Shown: positions 13,443-25,631, counted from the stretch's first letter. The stretch: 64,000 bases of DNA from Phytoseiulus persimilis (GCA_037576195.1 CM075104.1:20476211-20540210), one strand, 5' to 3'. Made by a program: numbers and translations. The notes: generated by a model not told the origin, from the letters alone.

Positions 13443-15010
13443 ATGAAGTGTGCAAGATATGGAACCGGAATCGGCCCGGCCGCAGCAGCAACTCAGTTTG
13501 TCCACCTCACAAACACACCCGTTCTATCGTTTCGCGTACGAGCGAGCGGGCCTACCGCCGAGAGCTGCGTGAACCATTCCTGGCGGTCTTTCCCAAGCTC
13601 CGTGCGCCCAAAGCTCAACGATTGTCAGTGCGCAGCTGACTCCATGAGAGCAGTTTCGATCACCGACGACACGCAACCTCACAGCCATATTCATGTCCAA
13701 AGTCGACGCTTCTGTTTTCCTGGACAGGGTCCGACCTCGATACCCGACTTTAGGGGAGGAATTCCGTGGCAGGCATCCGTGGGAAATCCTCGGATGAAAT
13801 GGTGTGGTCGCATTTCAACTCCGATCCGGAATGCGGTCACTGCTTTTACACTCGTCTTTAGATGACGGATTCGAGATCGCGTTCTCGAACTCTCGGCGTT
13901 GTTTGGCGTTCGAGAGTATTTTCATCGGCGAGCCTCGATAACAGATTTCGCGAATTTCGTTCCACGGAGCTCTTTCGATTCGCTGCGCCACGAAGATGGT
14001 TTCCGGTTACCATGTCACACAAGATTCCGTGGATCGCTCATTCTTCCCGCACTTGCTCCTACTGATATCTCTCCAAGACCGTGTCGATGTCCCACAACCG
14101 TAGAACCGCAACCGTGCTCTATCGCTTGCTAAGGCTCGTATTCATCAAAGAAGGATTGAAATAACAACATTGCGGTTCCCCGGCCCAAGTATGTCCATTT
14201 GAGTGTCAGCCACGTTTTTGCGCTCGCAGAATGGCATTCACTGGAGCAGTGCTCTGAGTTTCGAGTCACATCTCGACAGCGTATCGACGGCGTCACGATC
14301 GCGCCGAACGAGGCATTTCTTAGCGCGGGAAACTTTTATTCTGAAGTTCCACCAGTGGGTCGACTTCACGCGATCAACGAGCGTGCGAATACTGGAAATC
14401 AGAGCTCATCCCCAAACGGGGACCCGCGAGAAGTTCGCTCCCGAAGTTGCTGTGGAACTGTGACCATCGATCAAACGATGCATTCCTGTTGGATCGGATT
14501 CGTCCATACGCGCTCGGAAGGGATTGTTAGTGGCTGTTGAACAAATTTTCAAGCCAGCGCGAGGACAGCTCGAAGCGGCGATGGTGCTGTCCCTCCTCCA
14601 CCGCGGAATTCCGCTCGTTGGCAAGAGAATCCAGTCCGCCAGACTGGACTTGGTGGCAGATTTCACAGCTTCACAAGAGGCTTTCCTCGAACGGCAAGGG
14701 ATCTTCCCTCCCCACCTGGAGCGTTAATCTCCCATATCAGTGAACAGGGGTGTGCGGCATGTGCGAATGACTACACTCGGTGCATGAAAGTCACTTTAAT
14801 TCTGACGAGAAGTGCCCATCCCGAAACGTGCTGTGCGTCCCTCAGTGGACGATCGAGTGGTCATCCCTGGAAACAATGCATGTGGAGATGCACAGCATCA
14901 AGCCAGCCAACAACGGGGGTGAGTCCACAGAGATCCTTCTGGATATCACACAATTTTGTGACTAGAGTTCCGGGTGTCCTGTATTTGGAACCGCTCATTC
15001 GAACAAGTGG
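13443..15010 (+). pseudogene. decayed serine-protease (homolog)-like copy
   Basis: Three pieces appear in the order of a chymotrypsin-fold protease but in different frames with stops between. At 13761-13790 is IPWQASVGNP, followed at 13800 by WCG and then NAVTAFTL where an active enzyme has VTAAHC, so the His is lost. At 14869-14892 GNNACGDA stands where the active-site Ser region (D-A-C-x-GDSGG) would be. At about 14965 RVPGVLYLEPLI resembles the terminal PGVYTRV-x-LI. A GTGAGT donor at 14919 and an AG near 14966 could join the last two pieces. It may be a pseudogene or a very divergent multi-exon serine protease homolog. It is on the opposite strand to the intact clip protease 4 kb away. 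Confidence 0.4.
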
Positions 15011-15129
15011 TCTCTGTGTGCTGCGCCCCATGTCAGTCTATGTCGCGCAGGTAATCTACTCCAACGGAGCGATATTTCACAACCAGCTGAATATTTCGCG
15101 GCCGAGGTCACTCGAGAGATGGAAATAAC

Positions 15130-18100
15130 ACGTGACGGCAAACCTCCTCGTTCATTCTTGATATCCAAACCTGTAAAAATTCGTGAAAAGTCGTCGAGTC
15201 GGGGCTCAGACACACAAATGATGAGTTCCGCTTCCGGTGATGCGGACGACCGAAAGAGCAGGTGAATCATGGATAGTTTGAGGATGCGGAGCGTGAATTC
15301 GGAAGCCACGGAACAACTTGGATAGCGACCAGGGAAGCAGGGATTTCCGATCACTCGATGGGATTTGATGGTTCCAACAGACTCCACCTACGCTCCAAAA
15401 GGTCCGAAAAGCCTTGATCAAATGGAGTCGAGTCTATTGTAGAGCCCGATCTCATCGGTGATCCGAATCTCTGAAACCACGCTCAAGGCTGATCGGTCCG
15501 ACCTCAAAGCCTGACAGCGCCGGAATTCAATTCGTCACGCGATGACAGAAGTCCTGAAAGCCGGGGAATGGATTAGTTGTCAGCTGCGAGAAGGCTTTCG
15601 CCAAAGTGACTCTTTCACCACGAGGGTGTCTACGACTCCGTATAGCTGCATCCCGTAATTCGATACCAGAGAACGGCTCGGCGATTCCTCGTCCGGAATC
15701 GACGGAAAGCGCTGGAATTTGGCAAGAATCTGTTTCCATTTTGGAAGGCAACCAAGTCGTACGACAACGTGAGAGAGGAGAGGTGTAATGAGCTCCAATG
15801 TAGGAAAAAGTCCGGAGTCCAACGCGTGAAAAACCATTGACTTCGACGACCTTGTGAATCGGAAAAGGAGCTCAAGTCACATTGCTCCCATGCGGTACGA
15901 GATTCTTTGAAGGCGGCTCTCTTGCCTTGATCACGAATACCCACCGGGAATTGATAGCTCTCCAGGCTGACTCCGGGATCACGTCGACGTATTCAGCTAC
16001 GTGCGGCGGAGCGAACGGCTAGGATCGATAAAGACGGGTCATCGCAAGCCGGATAGCTTCCCAACCGAAACAGGAGCAGTGTGGAACGTGAGTGAGCTCT
16101 GTGAGGCTCATCGGAGAAGTATTCGCTGGTCTTTTGACGCAGATTTGAATCGAATGTTAACACCACATTCATCAGCAAGCTGCGGTATTTTTCACCTCAT
16201 CCGATTCGTGGGAAAGCATGATAGTTCATCACGTTTTGTCCCATGGAATTTGCGCTCGCACGCCTGTCCTCCAGGTGGAATTCATCAACTCAAGATCCTC
16301 ATAGTTAGATCTGCTTGCTCCCCCTGTCGCCTAGTAGTCGCTCTTGGCGCATGTATCATATCTTGATAGACCCTCGTGCTGTGAGCTGTCGTTGTTTGAA
16401 AACGACATCAAGCCGCGGCATATCTCCAAGAGAGACTCATCATCGCAGGTGGGAACAGAAAACTAACCGGAATGCCCGATTCGTCTCTCCGTCAAATGGC
16501 GGCAAATATGATTCATCGGCGATTGGCGGACCACACTGACCACGCGAGAACATACTTGTGATCAGCGCAGCAAGGTGTTTCGGGTCCTCTGTATCTTAGA
16601 AGATGGGTCAGGAATCCGATAGGAGACGATATCAATAAGGAGGCAAACAGTCCGTTACACGGATCCGAGAGTAGAGAGCATCAGAAGACGTACGAGGTGA
16701 TGGAAGCATGTTTTTCCGAAGCATATCCGTTTTTTTCTTTATGGACCATCGATCTCCACGCTGGGTGGTTCCAAGCAGATCGGAAGACGGCATTTTTTCC
16801 CGATCGCTCATTCCTAGGGCTCGCTCATACACTGGGCAGTCCGCATTCCACATTTGCTGATGCATGGAGGGCTTATCGATCCACATTGACTTTTTGCTCG
16901 GATCGCACATTGAAACGAAATGGACGAGCACGGCATGAATCGTATTACGCAGCTCCAGTAGGAGGAGGATCTGATCCGAGCCCCGTGGCAGAGGCTTCCG
17001 ATAACCTCAGCCTGATACTGGCTCCTTTCCTCGTATAGTTTCGAGCTGAATGGAATTGTTCGGGGACCACAGCATGCAGACATCTCGGATCCGCCTGCTA
17101 CAGGATCATATCACACATCTTTCGACATTCGAACAGGATTCTGAAAAAAGTGCACCATTGGCGGCTCCCACGCACTCCTGGACGATAGCCTTTCACTCTT
17201 CACATTGATTGTAGATCTCAAACTCGTGCCTTTGTCGTCCCAATGTTCGCAGCTCAAATGCGATTTGAGAAGTTTCCGCGGCGATCAGTCTGAACCACGC
17301 TTCGAGCTGTTTCCGGCCATCACGATCCGGGCGGGAAATCTCAATCTACGCACAGACTAGGAGAACGTCAACGCCTTTTCCCACTTCCACGATTTGGGGA
17401 ATCCCGTAGACGGTTTCCTAGATGTCGAGATGTACAGGGAAGGAAACAGTGAAACTGGTGGGGGGAAACTGATGGTTTCTTTTGGGTGCACTAGGGATAC
17501 CGACAAGGATCGACGAGGAGTGGACATTCTTCATGATTTCTCTCATTCAGTGCAGCTTGGGGACTGGGCAAAGTCGGTGAACACTTGTGACATGACTCGG
17601 AACAACGACACCGTCAATCATTCCCTCGCAAGGGTTGTCCACGAGAAGATCCAACGAGAAAGGCAACTATATTGTGAAGATTCCCCTTCTGATCATTCAC
17701 TTGGGGTGGCGCGCGATGAGCAAACCATTAACAAGCGGAAACTCAGGACGCGAAACCAATTCAAGGTCGCACTGTTCAGTTCTCGAAGGGGCAGTTCATT
17801 CCCGTAGCGCTCCGGTACAGCAGGGCATAGGTTGAGGATCTTGTCACGAAAATAGCTTGGCATCTCCGAAACGACCATCGCGAGACTTGCATTCAACCCG
17901 CGGCTCCTGGCGATTCATCCACTGCGGGATAGCTCGAGCGTCCGGAAAGCTTAGGATGGTTCCATTTACGAGCGAAATCTCCCAGGAGGGTGAACACCAT
18001 CGCTCCAAAGGAGCGATCATAGACAGCACCGTTGAAACAACAACGGGAGACGTGAGCTGCCACTGGGAACGATAACCCCTGAACGAGAACGGGTAGGCTG

Positions 18101-19600
18101 TTTTCGATATCCGCTAAGTCTCATGAGGACGAAGCAAGTCACGGCCTTTGATAGCATCAGATGGAATGCAGACCGTGGAACATATTCTTTCGATAAGAAT
18201 AAAGATCATTCTGAGAGCGAACTTTGCACAGCGAATACAACGAACAAAATGTTTGCGGTTTCGACACTCGGGCGCATCGTTTCTCGGGCCACCCGGTTCT
18301 ACGTCGCTGGGGGCAACGAGCCAACTGAATCATTCCGTGTCTCAACGAGTTGAATACGACCTCCCGAGCCACCACTTGCAAGAATGGAGTTAGCGAATTT
18401 TTCTTGGTTCTCTCCGCATCTTCCTGTTCTTGGAAGTTTCGCCATTGGGAAGGTCGCTGTTTGGGAGCCGCTACGGAGCAATCGCCGTGCCGTCTGCGGC
18501 GCTTTGGCAATCGGCGAGCGACAATCCACTGGATTTCCAAGTCTGTCAGGATCGACGAGAAAGGTATCAACGCGGCCATAGCCACCATATCACCCAGAAC
18601 AGAAATAGAGGTCAATGCACAGCTCGTAAGCTGCCCGTGGCGAGTTAATCCCTCCTTGCACCCTTGGATACATGTCATGGGATGGCCTTACGCAGTCGTT
18701 CTCCGCCTGTACTTCTCTGCAAAGCTGACCGATATCGCGTGGAGTCTTCTCCCTCTCCGCGTTCCAGCTACCGGTATCTAGTTGGACTGTCAGCAACTTG
18801 CGAATTGTCTCACTGAGCCCACTGCTGTCAATCAGAGCATAGCGGCCGGAATCGGCGGCGGAGTTGCAACTGCAGCGAGCGAGCTGTGAACTTGGCGCGT
18901 GTATTTGAAGCTCAATCTCTTTCCACCTCGAGCCTCGCGCTCCTCGGATCTTCGGTGAGGCCCGCACAGCTGATTCATAGAGTTATGGCTGGTTCGAAGG
19001 ATCCTGTATACACGCCTCTGAACATCGCTTGCAGTGAAACTGGTGAGAGTTTTTAGAGGGTACTCTTTGCACTCACCGATCACAAAGCTTTATGGATTTG
19101 GCAGAGTTCAGAAATCGTCTGACTCCGATGATTGATGAGCCGATCAGCTGACCGACAGGAGGCGAGAGCATCTCCCGCCGGTGGGGAAGCCACGGATTCA
19201 GCTATTTCAGCTACTTGTTGAACTCCGCACAGGAATGTGGCGGCTTCATTCTCTTCCAAAAGACTGAAAATTATGGAATCGCCTGTTTGACACGAATGTC
19301 AATATTCATTAGGATCCGCTAGGAGGATGGCGCATTCTTGGATGAGAAACCCTCAAGGACAGTTTTTATGACGGGCACTTGCCAATGCCCGTTCTATACT
19401 ATCCGTCTGAGCCTCTCGCGAGGATATGGCTCCACTCCCGAAAGTACTCCTCTTGGCGGTGATTCTGTATTTCACGTCGTGAAGGCGTCCCGCGTCCCTA
19501 GTTTGAGATGGAGAGTACAATAAGCCGTGAACTAGCCCCGAAACTTCAGTTGAAATTCGCGGCCTGCGGAAACCGCGAACAGCGCTGCATTTCACGCAAC
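15130..19600. other. gene-poor region with one weak ZAD-like fragment
   Basis: No supported gene. On the minus strand at about 18877-18700 a frame reads CNSAADSGRY, then SETIRKLLTVQLD, and further on a second Cys region. This resembles the N-terminal zinc-finger-associated (ZAD) domain of arthropod transcription factors, but the first Cys pair spacing is wrong and no flanking C2H2 fingers were found. Other frames here match nothing. Confidence 0.35.
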
Positions 19601-19623
19601 ACAGCTGAGCTCCTGAACGGCAG

Positions 19624-22600
19624 CGTAGTCCTGGATCACTAACCAGGGAGCTATCTGTCACAAATTCTTTGAGGAGAATTGTCTCAAATTTTGAGCCCGC
19701 AGTCGGGGGAGTAAAGTTGGAAAATCTTGCAGAGGATGCCAACGGAAACGAAGCACTCGACGGATACATCGATATTGATGCAGGAGAACCCAACGAAACT
19801 AGCTGCTGCTCGAAACAAATTTCCAATTGCACCGATCCGAAAAGGTATGAGAGTCTCTCTCTTTTTTCTTCCCTCTCAAATCTCAGCAGTCATGAATCTC
19901 GCGTCACACGTCTCGACTGGAGTCTGGGTTGTGCGTGGGAACAGGGACATCATCGGCAATTCATTTCGCTCGGGTCGCGACAGATGTGAGCGATAGGTGC
20001 CACGCGCTCTCCCCTGCTCTGTTTGACTCTTCACTCCACCGGCTTCCATGGAACTTCTCGGCATTCACCGTGCTGCTCGGCCACGGGAGAACTGAACTCG
20101 AATCGTGTTCGAACGACCCGCATATGCTTCCAACTGTTCGACGCCAAACACTTGATACGGTCGTGGAATGCGTCTCCATTGACAGTCTCAAGTCGAGCGA
20201 ACCAGCTTTTTGCTCATTCGTTTGCCGTGAAGCAATCACAGACTCCAGGGAAATTCACACGGGTCCGCGTCGTTCCCGGCTAAATCCAATCTCGCTCTTC
20301 GTAGATGGCTGGAGCGTCTTCCGATCCTGACGTGGCTACCGAAATACAACTTCCAAGACCTTTACGGAGACGCGGTGGCTGGGGTCACGGTGGCTCTGAC
20401 CGTCATTCCTCAAGGGTTGGCCCTCGCCGGTGTCGCCCAGTTGCCTCCAGAGTACGGCCTATACACCGCCTTCATGGGGAGTTTCGTGTATATATTTGTA
20501 GGCTCAGCAAAAGACCTCACCATCGGACCAACTGCCATAATGTGCATTATGACGAGTCAATATTCCAAGTTCGGTGGACCAACCTACGCCGTTCTACTCT
20601 CATTGTTGTCGGGAATAGTTCAACTCTTTTTGGGTGAATATGAGAACAAACAATATGATGGGCGAGGAGAGAACGAATGAGGAGTTCTCCTCTGACTCGA
20701 CAAGAGCCAGGAGTTGAGGTTCGCGAGCATTTTTTCTGGAAAAATCATCCGATTCCCTTTCACAGGTCTGTTGAATCTCGGGTTCATAATTGATTTCATC
20801 TCGGGCTCCGTAATCTCAGCTTTTACCTCTGCAAGTGCCCTGACAATCGCCTCAACGCAGCTCAAGGGGTTGACTGGCATCCCGATAAACTCGGAGCACT
20901 TCTTCGAAGTTATCCGACAGCTGTTCGCAAACTCCAGCCAAATCAGGTCAGCGAAATGAATTCTTCGGCATGTCGAGAGTCATGCTTATTCTTTTCCTTA
21001 GTGTAGTTTCTTCTCACCTCAACGATTGAGCTTGTAGACCCACACTTTCAGTCTCTTCAGATAAATATTGAGGTGGAGAGGATGAAAGATTGCTGGCGGG
21101 TTTTGGGGGTTTTCTCATTCTCACCTTCCTTCTGTGATGCTTTGGCGCTGAGTCGTGTCGAAATTCGAGGCTGAGGGGAGATGACTCACGATGGTCTCGT
21201 TGGTTGTCTCAGGTGGAACGATACCATCCTCGGAGTCAGTTGCATGGTGGTTCTGCTGGCTCTTCGTTTCTTCCGGGCCTCTAGAATCAACGAAAACACG
21301 ACCCGACTCCCCAAATTCCTGTCGAAATCGATCAACACGATTTGGTTCACCATTGTGACCACCAGGAACGTCATCGTTGTATTGATATGCGGCGGACTCG
21401 CAGCTGTGATGGATGCTCAGGGTCGCAGACCGTTTGCACTGACGGACGCTGTTAAAGGTGGACTTCCCCCGATACGAGTGCCAGACTTCACGTACACTTT
21501 TAATGACACGAGAACTAACACAACGACAACTCTGACGTTCCCTGAAATCCTAGCCGTGAGTTCCGAGCCCCCCAGTTTTCGGAGAGCCGTTGATTAGAAG
21601 ATTGAAAGGACAGCGGACTACGGAAACGTTCACTCTTTCGCAGGATCTGAATATGGGTGTGATTGTAATAGCACTCCTTTCGATTCTCGAATCCGTGGCA
21701 ATCGCCAAAGCTTTTGGTAAGTTCACGCTGAAAGTCTTCGATTCTTTCAACGTCGATGGAAACCCGTCGATCTCAAACCGATCAGCGCTACGCGTTTCGT
21801 TCCAGCGAAAGGAAAACGGCTGAACGCAACACAAGAGATGGTTGCTCTGGGATGCTGTAACATCGCAGGCTCGTTCGTGTCAGCCTTTCCGGCTACGGGG
21901 AGTTTCTCGCGAAGTGCAATCAATAACAGTTCGGGTGTTCGAACGCCCATGGGCGGCCTGTTCACGGGCGGAGTCGTCTTGAGTGCGCTGGCTTTCTTTT
22001 CGCCGTACTTCAAATTCATCCCGAAAGCCACTCTCGCCGCAATAATTATCACCTCCGTCATTTTCATGATCCACTATGAAGACGTCGCTATAATCTGGAG
22101 AACTAGCCGTGAGTGACCTATTTTGGGAGCCACAATATTTTCTCGAGTCAAACGGAACACCTGACTGCTACAAAAATTCTGGAGCTCGAGGCCTGAATTA
22201 AGATGTGCCATCTCATCTGCTTTCAAGGGGTCGATATGGCGCCGTACCTGTTCACGTTCTTCGGATCCTTCCTATTCGGTTTAGAATATGGAATCATGAT
22301 GGGCGTCATCATGGCGGTTGTCCTTTTGCTTCATCACAGCGCGCGGCCAAACGTTACCGTCTCAACTGTCAAGGTTTGCCTCTGATGCTCCTCTCCCTAA
22401 ACCGGGCATATGCCTTTTCTCCGGTACTCTCCCGAGGAGCCCACTCCGAGTCCTAAGAGCATCTTCTTGCTCCACTATATTGTCTTGTCGACGCGTGATT
22501 TCTCCCAGGGAGCAATCTGACTCTTCAGCAGCTCTGGAAGTGGCTCGAACAACCTTTCGTCGGATTTTGATGCAAAGTCGTTATTTTTCTCCCTTTGCAG

Positions 22601-23152
22601 ACCGGCAACTCCAGCTATGTTCTCTGTCGAATAGACCGAACTGTATTGTTTCCTTCCGCGCTCTACGTAACAGGGAAGATCGGACGAAAGATTTGCGACG
22701 AAGTGAATCGAAGGGGCCAAGAGACCACACTGGTGATGGTAGATGGATCCCGCTTATCGCGCGTAGATTACACCACGTGCATGGTAAGCGCTCAGAAGTT
22801 TTCATCGCTCCCATTCCGATACAAGTTCTCAAGTCGCCTTCTTGACGCGTGCCGCGTTAATCCTATTCCCTATTCCAACGATCCCGTAAGTCGTTTGAAT
22901 CCTCCCGCGTGTTGCTCTCTCTCTCTCTCGGGCACTGCTGGCGCCATTCAGAACAGAACCAACTCGGTCAGCAGTGGCGGCAGCGGCTGTGCGGATGGGA
23001 GCGCTATCGAACTGAAGTGTAGTTTCCATTTTGGAAAGTTGGTGGATTCTGAAGAAAAGCTGATTCCCTCCTCGGGTCGTTGGCAGTCTGCGTGCTCCGG
23101 CTATGGGGCCCGAGAAGCCGAGACTTCCGGCTCTCCCGCGGCTCCGTACTAA
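19624..23152 (+). CDS. SLC26-family anion (sulfate) transporter, SLC26A11-like; 5' end not found
   Basis: Exons in phase: 19624-19844 (acidic N-terminus, start uncertain), 20305-20633, 20766-20946, 21213-21555, 21644-21716, 21806-22108, 22228-22373, 22601-22783 and probably 22952-23152. The SLC26 signature is clear in exon 2: LTWLPKYNFQDLYGDAVAG, IPQGLALAGVAQLPPEYGLY and a GPTAIM segment. Hydrophobic spans follow, including ALGCCNIAGSFVSAFPATGS with a Ser/Arg-rich turn. Exon 8 starts the cytosolic STAS domain (TGNSSYVLCRI, SALYVTGKI, LVMVDGSRLSRVDYT). Family members exchange sulfate, chloride, bicarbonate or oxalate across plasma or lysosomal membranes; the closest type by recall is the Na-independent SLC26A11. 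No ATG lies in the first listed exon, so at least one upstream exon is missing. The last exon ends 50 bases inside DCAF15 in another frame and is the weakest part. Confidence 0.88.
22915..22929 (+). repeat. CT dinucleotide run in the last SLC26 intron
   Basis: A run of CT repeats about 22-36 bases before the proposed acceptor at 22951, so it likely doubles as the polypyrimidine tract. Confidence 0.6.
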
Positions 23153-24680
23153 GAAGAGGAGTATCGTTCAAAACCTCCAGAATCGGCAGCTGTTCGGAAG
23201 GCTGGCCCCGGGAAAACGCGAAGTGCCCCCTCGGATTTACCACACTATACCCCGCCGCCTAGTTTTCAAGTTGAGTTCCTGTCTCCCGATGCATTTGTTG
23301 TCAATCGGACATGTGTTCCTGGGGTTCCTTCGAAACGGCAGTCACGTCGTGTCCTACACCAAAACAGAGGAGTACCGCAACGATGTGATGTTCCGATATC
23401 GCTATCATCTGCAGTTCTGGTGGTTCACTCCAACTTTTCGGCTGGAGCTGCAGCACCAAGTCGAACTGTTCTCGGTGGCCTCACCTATATTCATCACAAT
23501 CTCCGAATACTCAGGTGACAACAATAAAGTTGTCGCCGTAGGTCATCCTCTGGATCTCCTGTACGAGCCGAATCAACAGAGTATGGTGCTCGTGACGATC
23601 GTGGCAGTGCCTTCTCTCAAACCCTGCACAGAGTGCTCCGCTCGCAAGTCCAAGTGTCTTGAGCACGGATTCATCTTCCAAACGACGTGCAGCTTGAACG
23701 CCTTCTCTGTGACCGATCCAAAAATAATGGCTGGAGTGGATAACCACGTTCTCATCAATACCACCTCGACCCTCGTCTGTCACGAAATACGGATCCGTAA
23801 AAAGTCAACTCGGCGGGATGAATGTAATTCTTCGCCTACTACGCTGACACAAACCCTGGTTAATAGGGGGGAGGGGGAGGACCCTACAGACGCACAATTT
23901 CTCGTCAACGATTCGGGCATGTCAGACGTTTTCTCTTGTGCCGACGAAGACGACGCGGAACCGAAGGACCTGAATCTTGCTTTCCGGATATCGGAACCAC
24001 TAAGAAACGCACAGGACTGGGTGTTCTCTCAGTCGATGTCGAAGCGTACAAGATCGTATTTCTGCGAGAATATTTTTTCCAAAGAGCGGAGCAACCTCTC
24101 TCTTTATAACGGATCGAGAGACCGGCCACTGTTCCTGCACTTACAGTTGCCCGAGGCGGCAGATGAGTATGTTGAAATGAACGAGACCCAACTCGAGTTC
24201 GATTACTGCTGCGGTTTCATTGGGCAACGCTTCTGCACCGAGACCAAAACACACCTAGTGAGCATCCTGAACTACGACGGAAAAATCCTGGATTTCTGTC
24301 CGTATTCTCGCATCGTAACCATTTCGTTGTGCATCCAAATCGATTCAACGACAACGGCTCAGACTTTGGAGGCCGTAACATGTTCTTCGGTTCGCGTAGG
24401 CTACGAATTGTTCGTCGTTCTCTTGTGGTCCGTTTCGACGGGCGAACTACGTATCCGCCATCTCCAACACCAGCAATCCAGTCTCGACTTGAAGAACGCG
24501 ACCACCGAGGACTGCCCGGAAAGCTTCCGCCAGTTCTACAAGAACCTGTTCAACCTGCGTGCCAAAAAGCTAGGATTCAATCCGTATGATCTCAACGTCC
24601 TCGGTCATCGCTCGGACAACGAAGAGCGCTCGGTTCATTGCATAGCAAATCGAGAGAGAACACTCTGCCTGATGTTATAA
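23103..24680 (+). CDS. DCAF15: DDB1- and CUL4-associated factor 15, intronless, 525 aa
   Basis: A single uninterrupted frame of 525 codons. The N-terminal third matches the DCAF15 pattern: basic lead (KKRSIVQNLQNRQLFGRL), PPRIYHTIPRR, GHVFLGFLRNGSHVVSYT, then a YHLQFWWF block. Next come TIVAVPSLKPCTECSARKS and CLEHGFIFQT with Cys/His residues, followed by VLINTTSTLVCHEIRI. After a variable acidic stretch (codons about 240-350), the conserved C-terminal part has LEFDYCCGF, FCTETKTHL, LNYDGKILDFCP and a closing SDNEERSV block. DCAF15 is a substrate receptor of the CUL4-DDB1 ubiquitin ligase; in mammals it is the target of aryl sulfonamide degraders such as indisulam. It is about 75 residues shorter than the human protein, mainly in the variable middle. 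All neighbours are spliced, so the lack of introns is notable. The start ATG at 23103 fits because homology begins soon after it. Confidence 0.9.
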   Translation: MGPEKPRLPALPRLRTKKRSIVQNLQNRQLFGRLAPGKREVPPRIYHTIPRRLVFKLSSCLPMHLLSIGHVFLGFLRNGSHVVSYTKTEEYRNDVMFRYRYHLQFWWFTPTFRLELQHQVELFSVASPIFITISEYSGDNNKVVAVGHPLDLLYEPNQQSMVLVTIVAVPSLKPCTECSARKSKCLEHGFIFQTTCSLNAFSVTDPKIMAGVDNHVLINTTSTLVCHEIRIRKKSTRRDECNSSPTTLTQTLVNRGEGEDPTDAQFLVNDSGMSDVFSCADEDDAEPKDLNLAFRISEPLRNAQDWVFSQSMSKRTRSYFCENIFSKERSNLSLYNGSRDRPLFLHLQLPEAADEYVEMNETQLEFDYCCGFIGQRFCTETKTHLVSILNYDGKILDFCPYSRIVTISLCIQIDSTTTAQTLEAVTCSSVRVGYELFVVLLWSVSTGELRIRHLQHQQSSLDLKNATTEDCPESFRQFYKNLFNLRAKKLGFNPYDLNVLGHRSDNEERSVHCIANRERTLCLML

Positions 24681-24689
24681 TTGAGCTCC

Positions 24690-24905
24690 TGTTTGTTTGA
24701 AGGAGTCCTGAACAGTTCGGCGATCGTCCTCCTCTTTGTAGAGAATCGAACTCGGACGGGATGACATGCTCATCCTTGGCGATTCCTCTCAATGTGTACT
24801 TTGATCGTTATGTAGGCGCGAATGAATTTGTATAAACCCAGTCAAAACCGTGCATAAACCTGGCTCTAAAATCACGCTGTGTTTCTTCTCGGACTCTCGA
24901 CCATC
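24690..24905. promoter_or_regulatory. spacer with TATA-like element
   Basis: A TATAAA at about 24831-24836 on the plus strand stands some 70 bases before an ATG at 24906, which could make it a promoter for the next small ORF. No AATAAA for DCAF15 was seen here. Confidence 0.3.
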
Positions 24906-25190
24906 ATGAGACTCTCATCAAAGCGGATTCCGTCAGAAGGAATCGAGGAATTCAAAGCCAGGTGCTACTTTCAGGCATTCAAGAACCTATGGGAAGAACT
25001 TGCCAAAGAAAAGTCAATCTTAGCGTTCTCGGGACTCCAAAAAGAAGTTCGTGAAGCTATTGCGGCAGCTCTCGGTGACAAGTTCAAGTACCTCACCTCG
25101 CACAAGGAGTGCGACGACTTCATAGGTGAATCTCTTCCTAATACCACGCGATATATTCTCGTGAAATTCTCAGATTCGAGTAACAAATGA
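24906..25190 (+). CDS. uncharacterised small protein, 94 aa
   Basis: An ATG at 24906 opens 94 codons plus stop. The sequence is rich in Lys/Glu with alternating hydrophobics (FKARCYFQAFKNLWEELAK, then LQKEVREAIAAAL) and ends in NTTRYILVKFSDSSNK. It has no signal peptide or membrane span, and I do not recognise the family. Support for being real: a TATA-like box upstream, protein-like composition, and a second, related-looking frame 1.1 kb downstream (26236-26413). It could also be one exon of a longer gene or a relic. Confidence 0.35.
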   Translation: MRLSSKRIPSEGIEEFKARCYFQAFKNLWEELAKEKSILAFSGLQKEVREAIAAALGDKFKYLTSHKECDDFIGESLPNTTRYILVKFSDSSNK

Positions 25191-25631
25191 TGGTAGCTGT
25201 TTTCAGTGGAGTCTATCTCAACTCAATTCCAAGGTCTGACAGATCATAATTCACTTACAGCCGAGTTAGGATCTACGAAAGTCGACATTCCAGCGAGCTT
25301 ATGATGACGGCTGCCGGAATCGGGAAGGGAATTATAAAGTTGTGCAGGCGCAAAAAGAGATCCTTCTTCATATATAGATATATCAATAGATGTTGATTAT
25401 TTTTATCACATGATCACAAGTGTACATAGAATTATTGTAGACGTTTATATGAGACATGTCCATAATAAAGGCAGGAAGTCTCGTTTTGCGATAAATTTCC
25501 CGCTGATTTGATTTCGACAGAGCGAGCCGTCTCCATCTGACGATTGAAAAAAGTCGATCGGTTCGTCGTGCATTTCCGCTCATCGACTGATCCGTCAACG
25601 AGTGATCTTGTGGAGGCTTCATCTTCGCATA

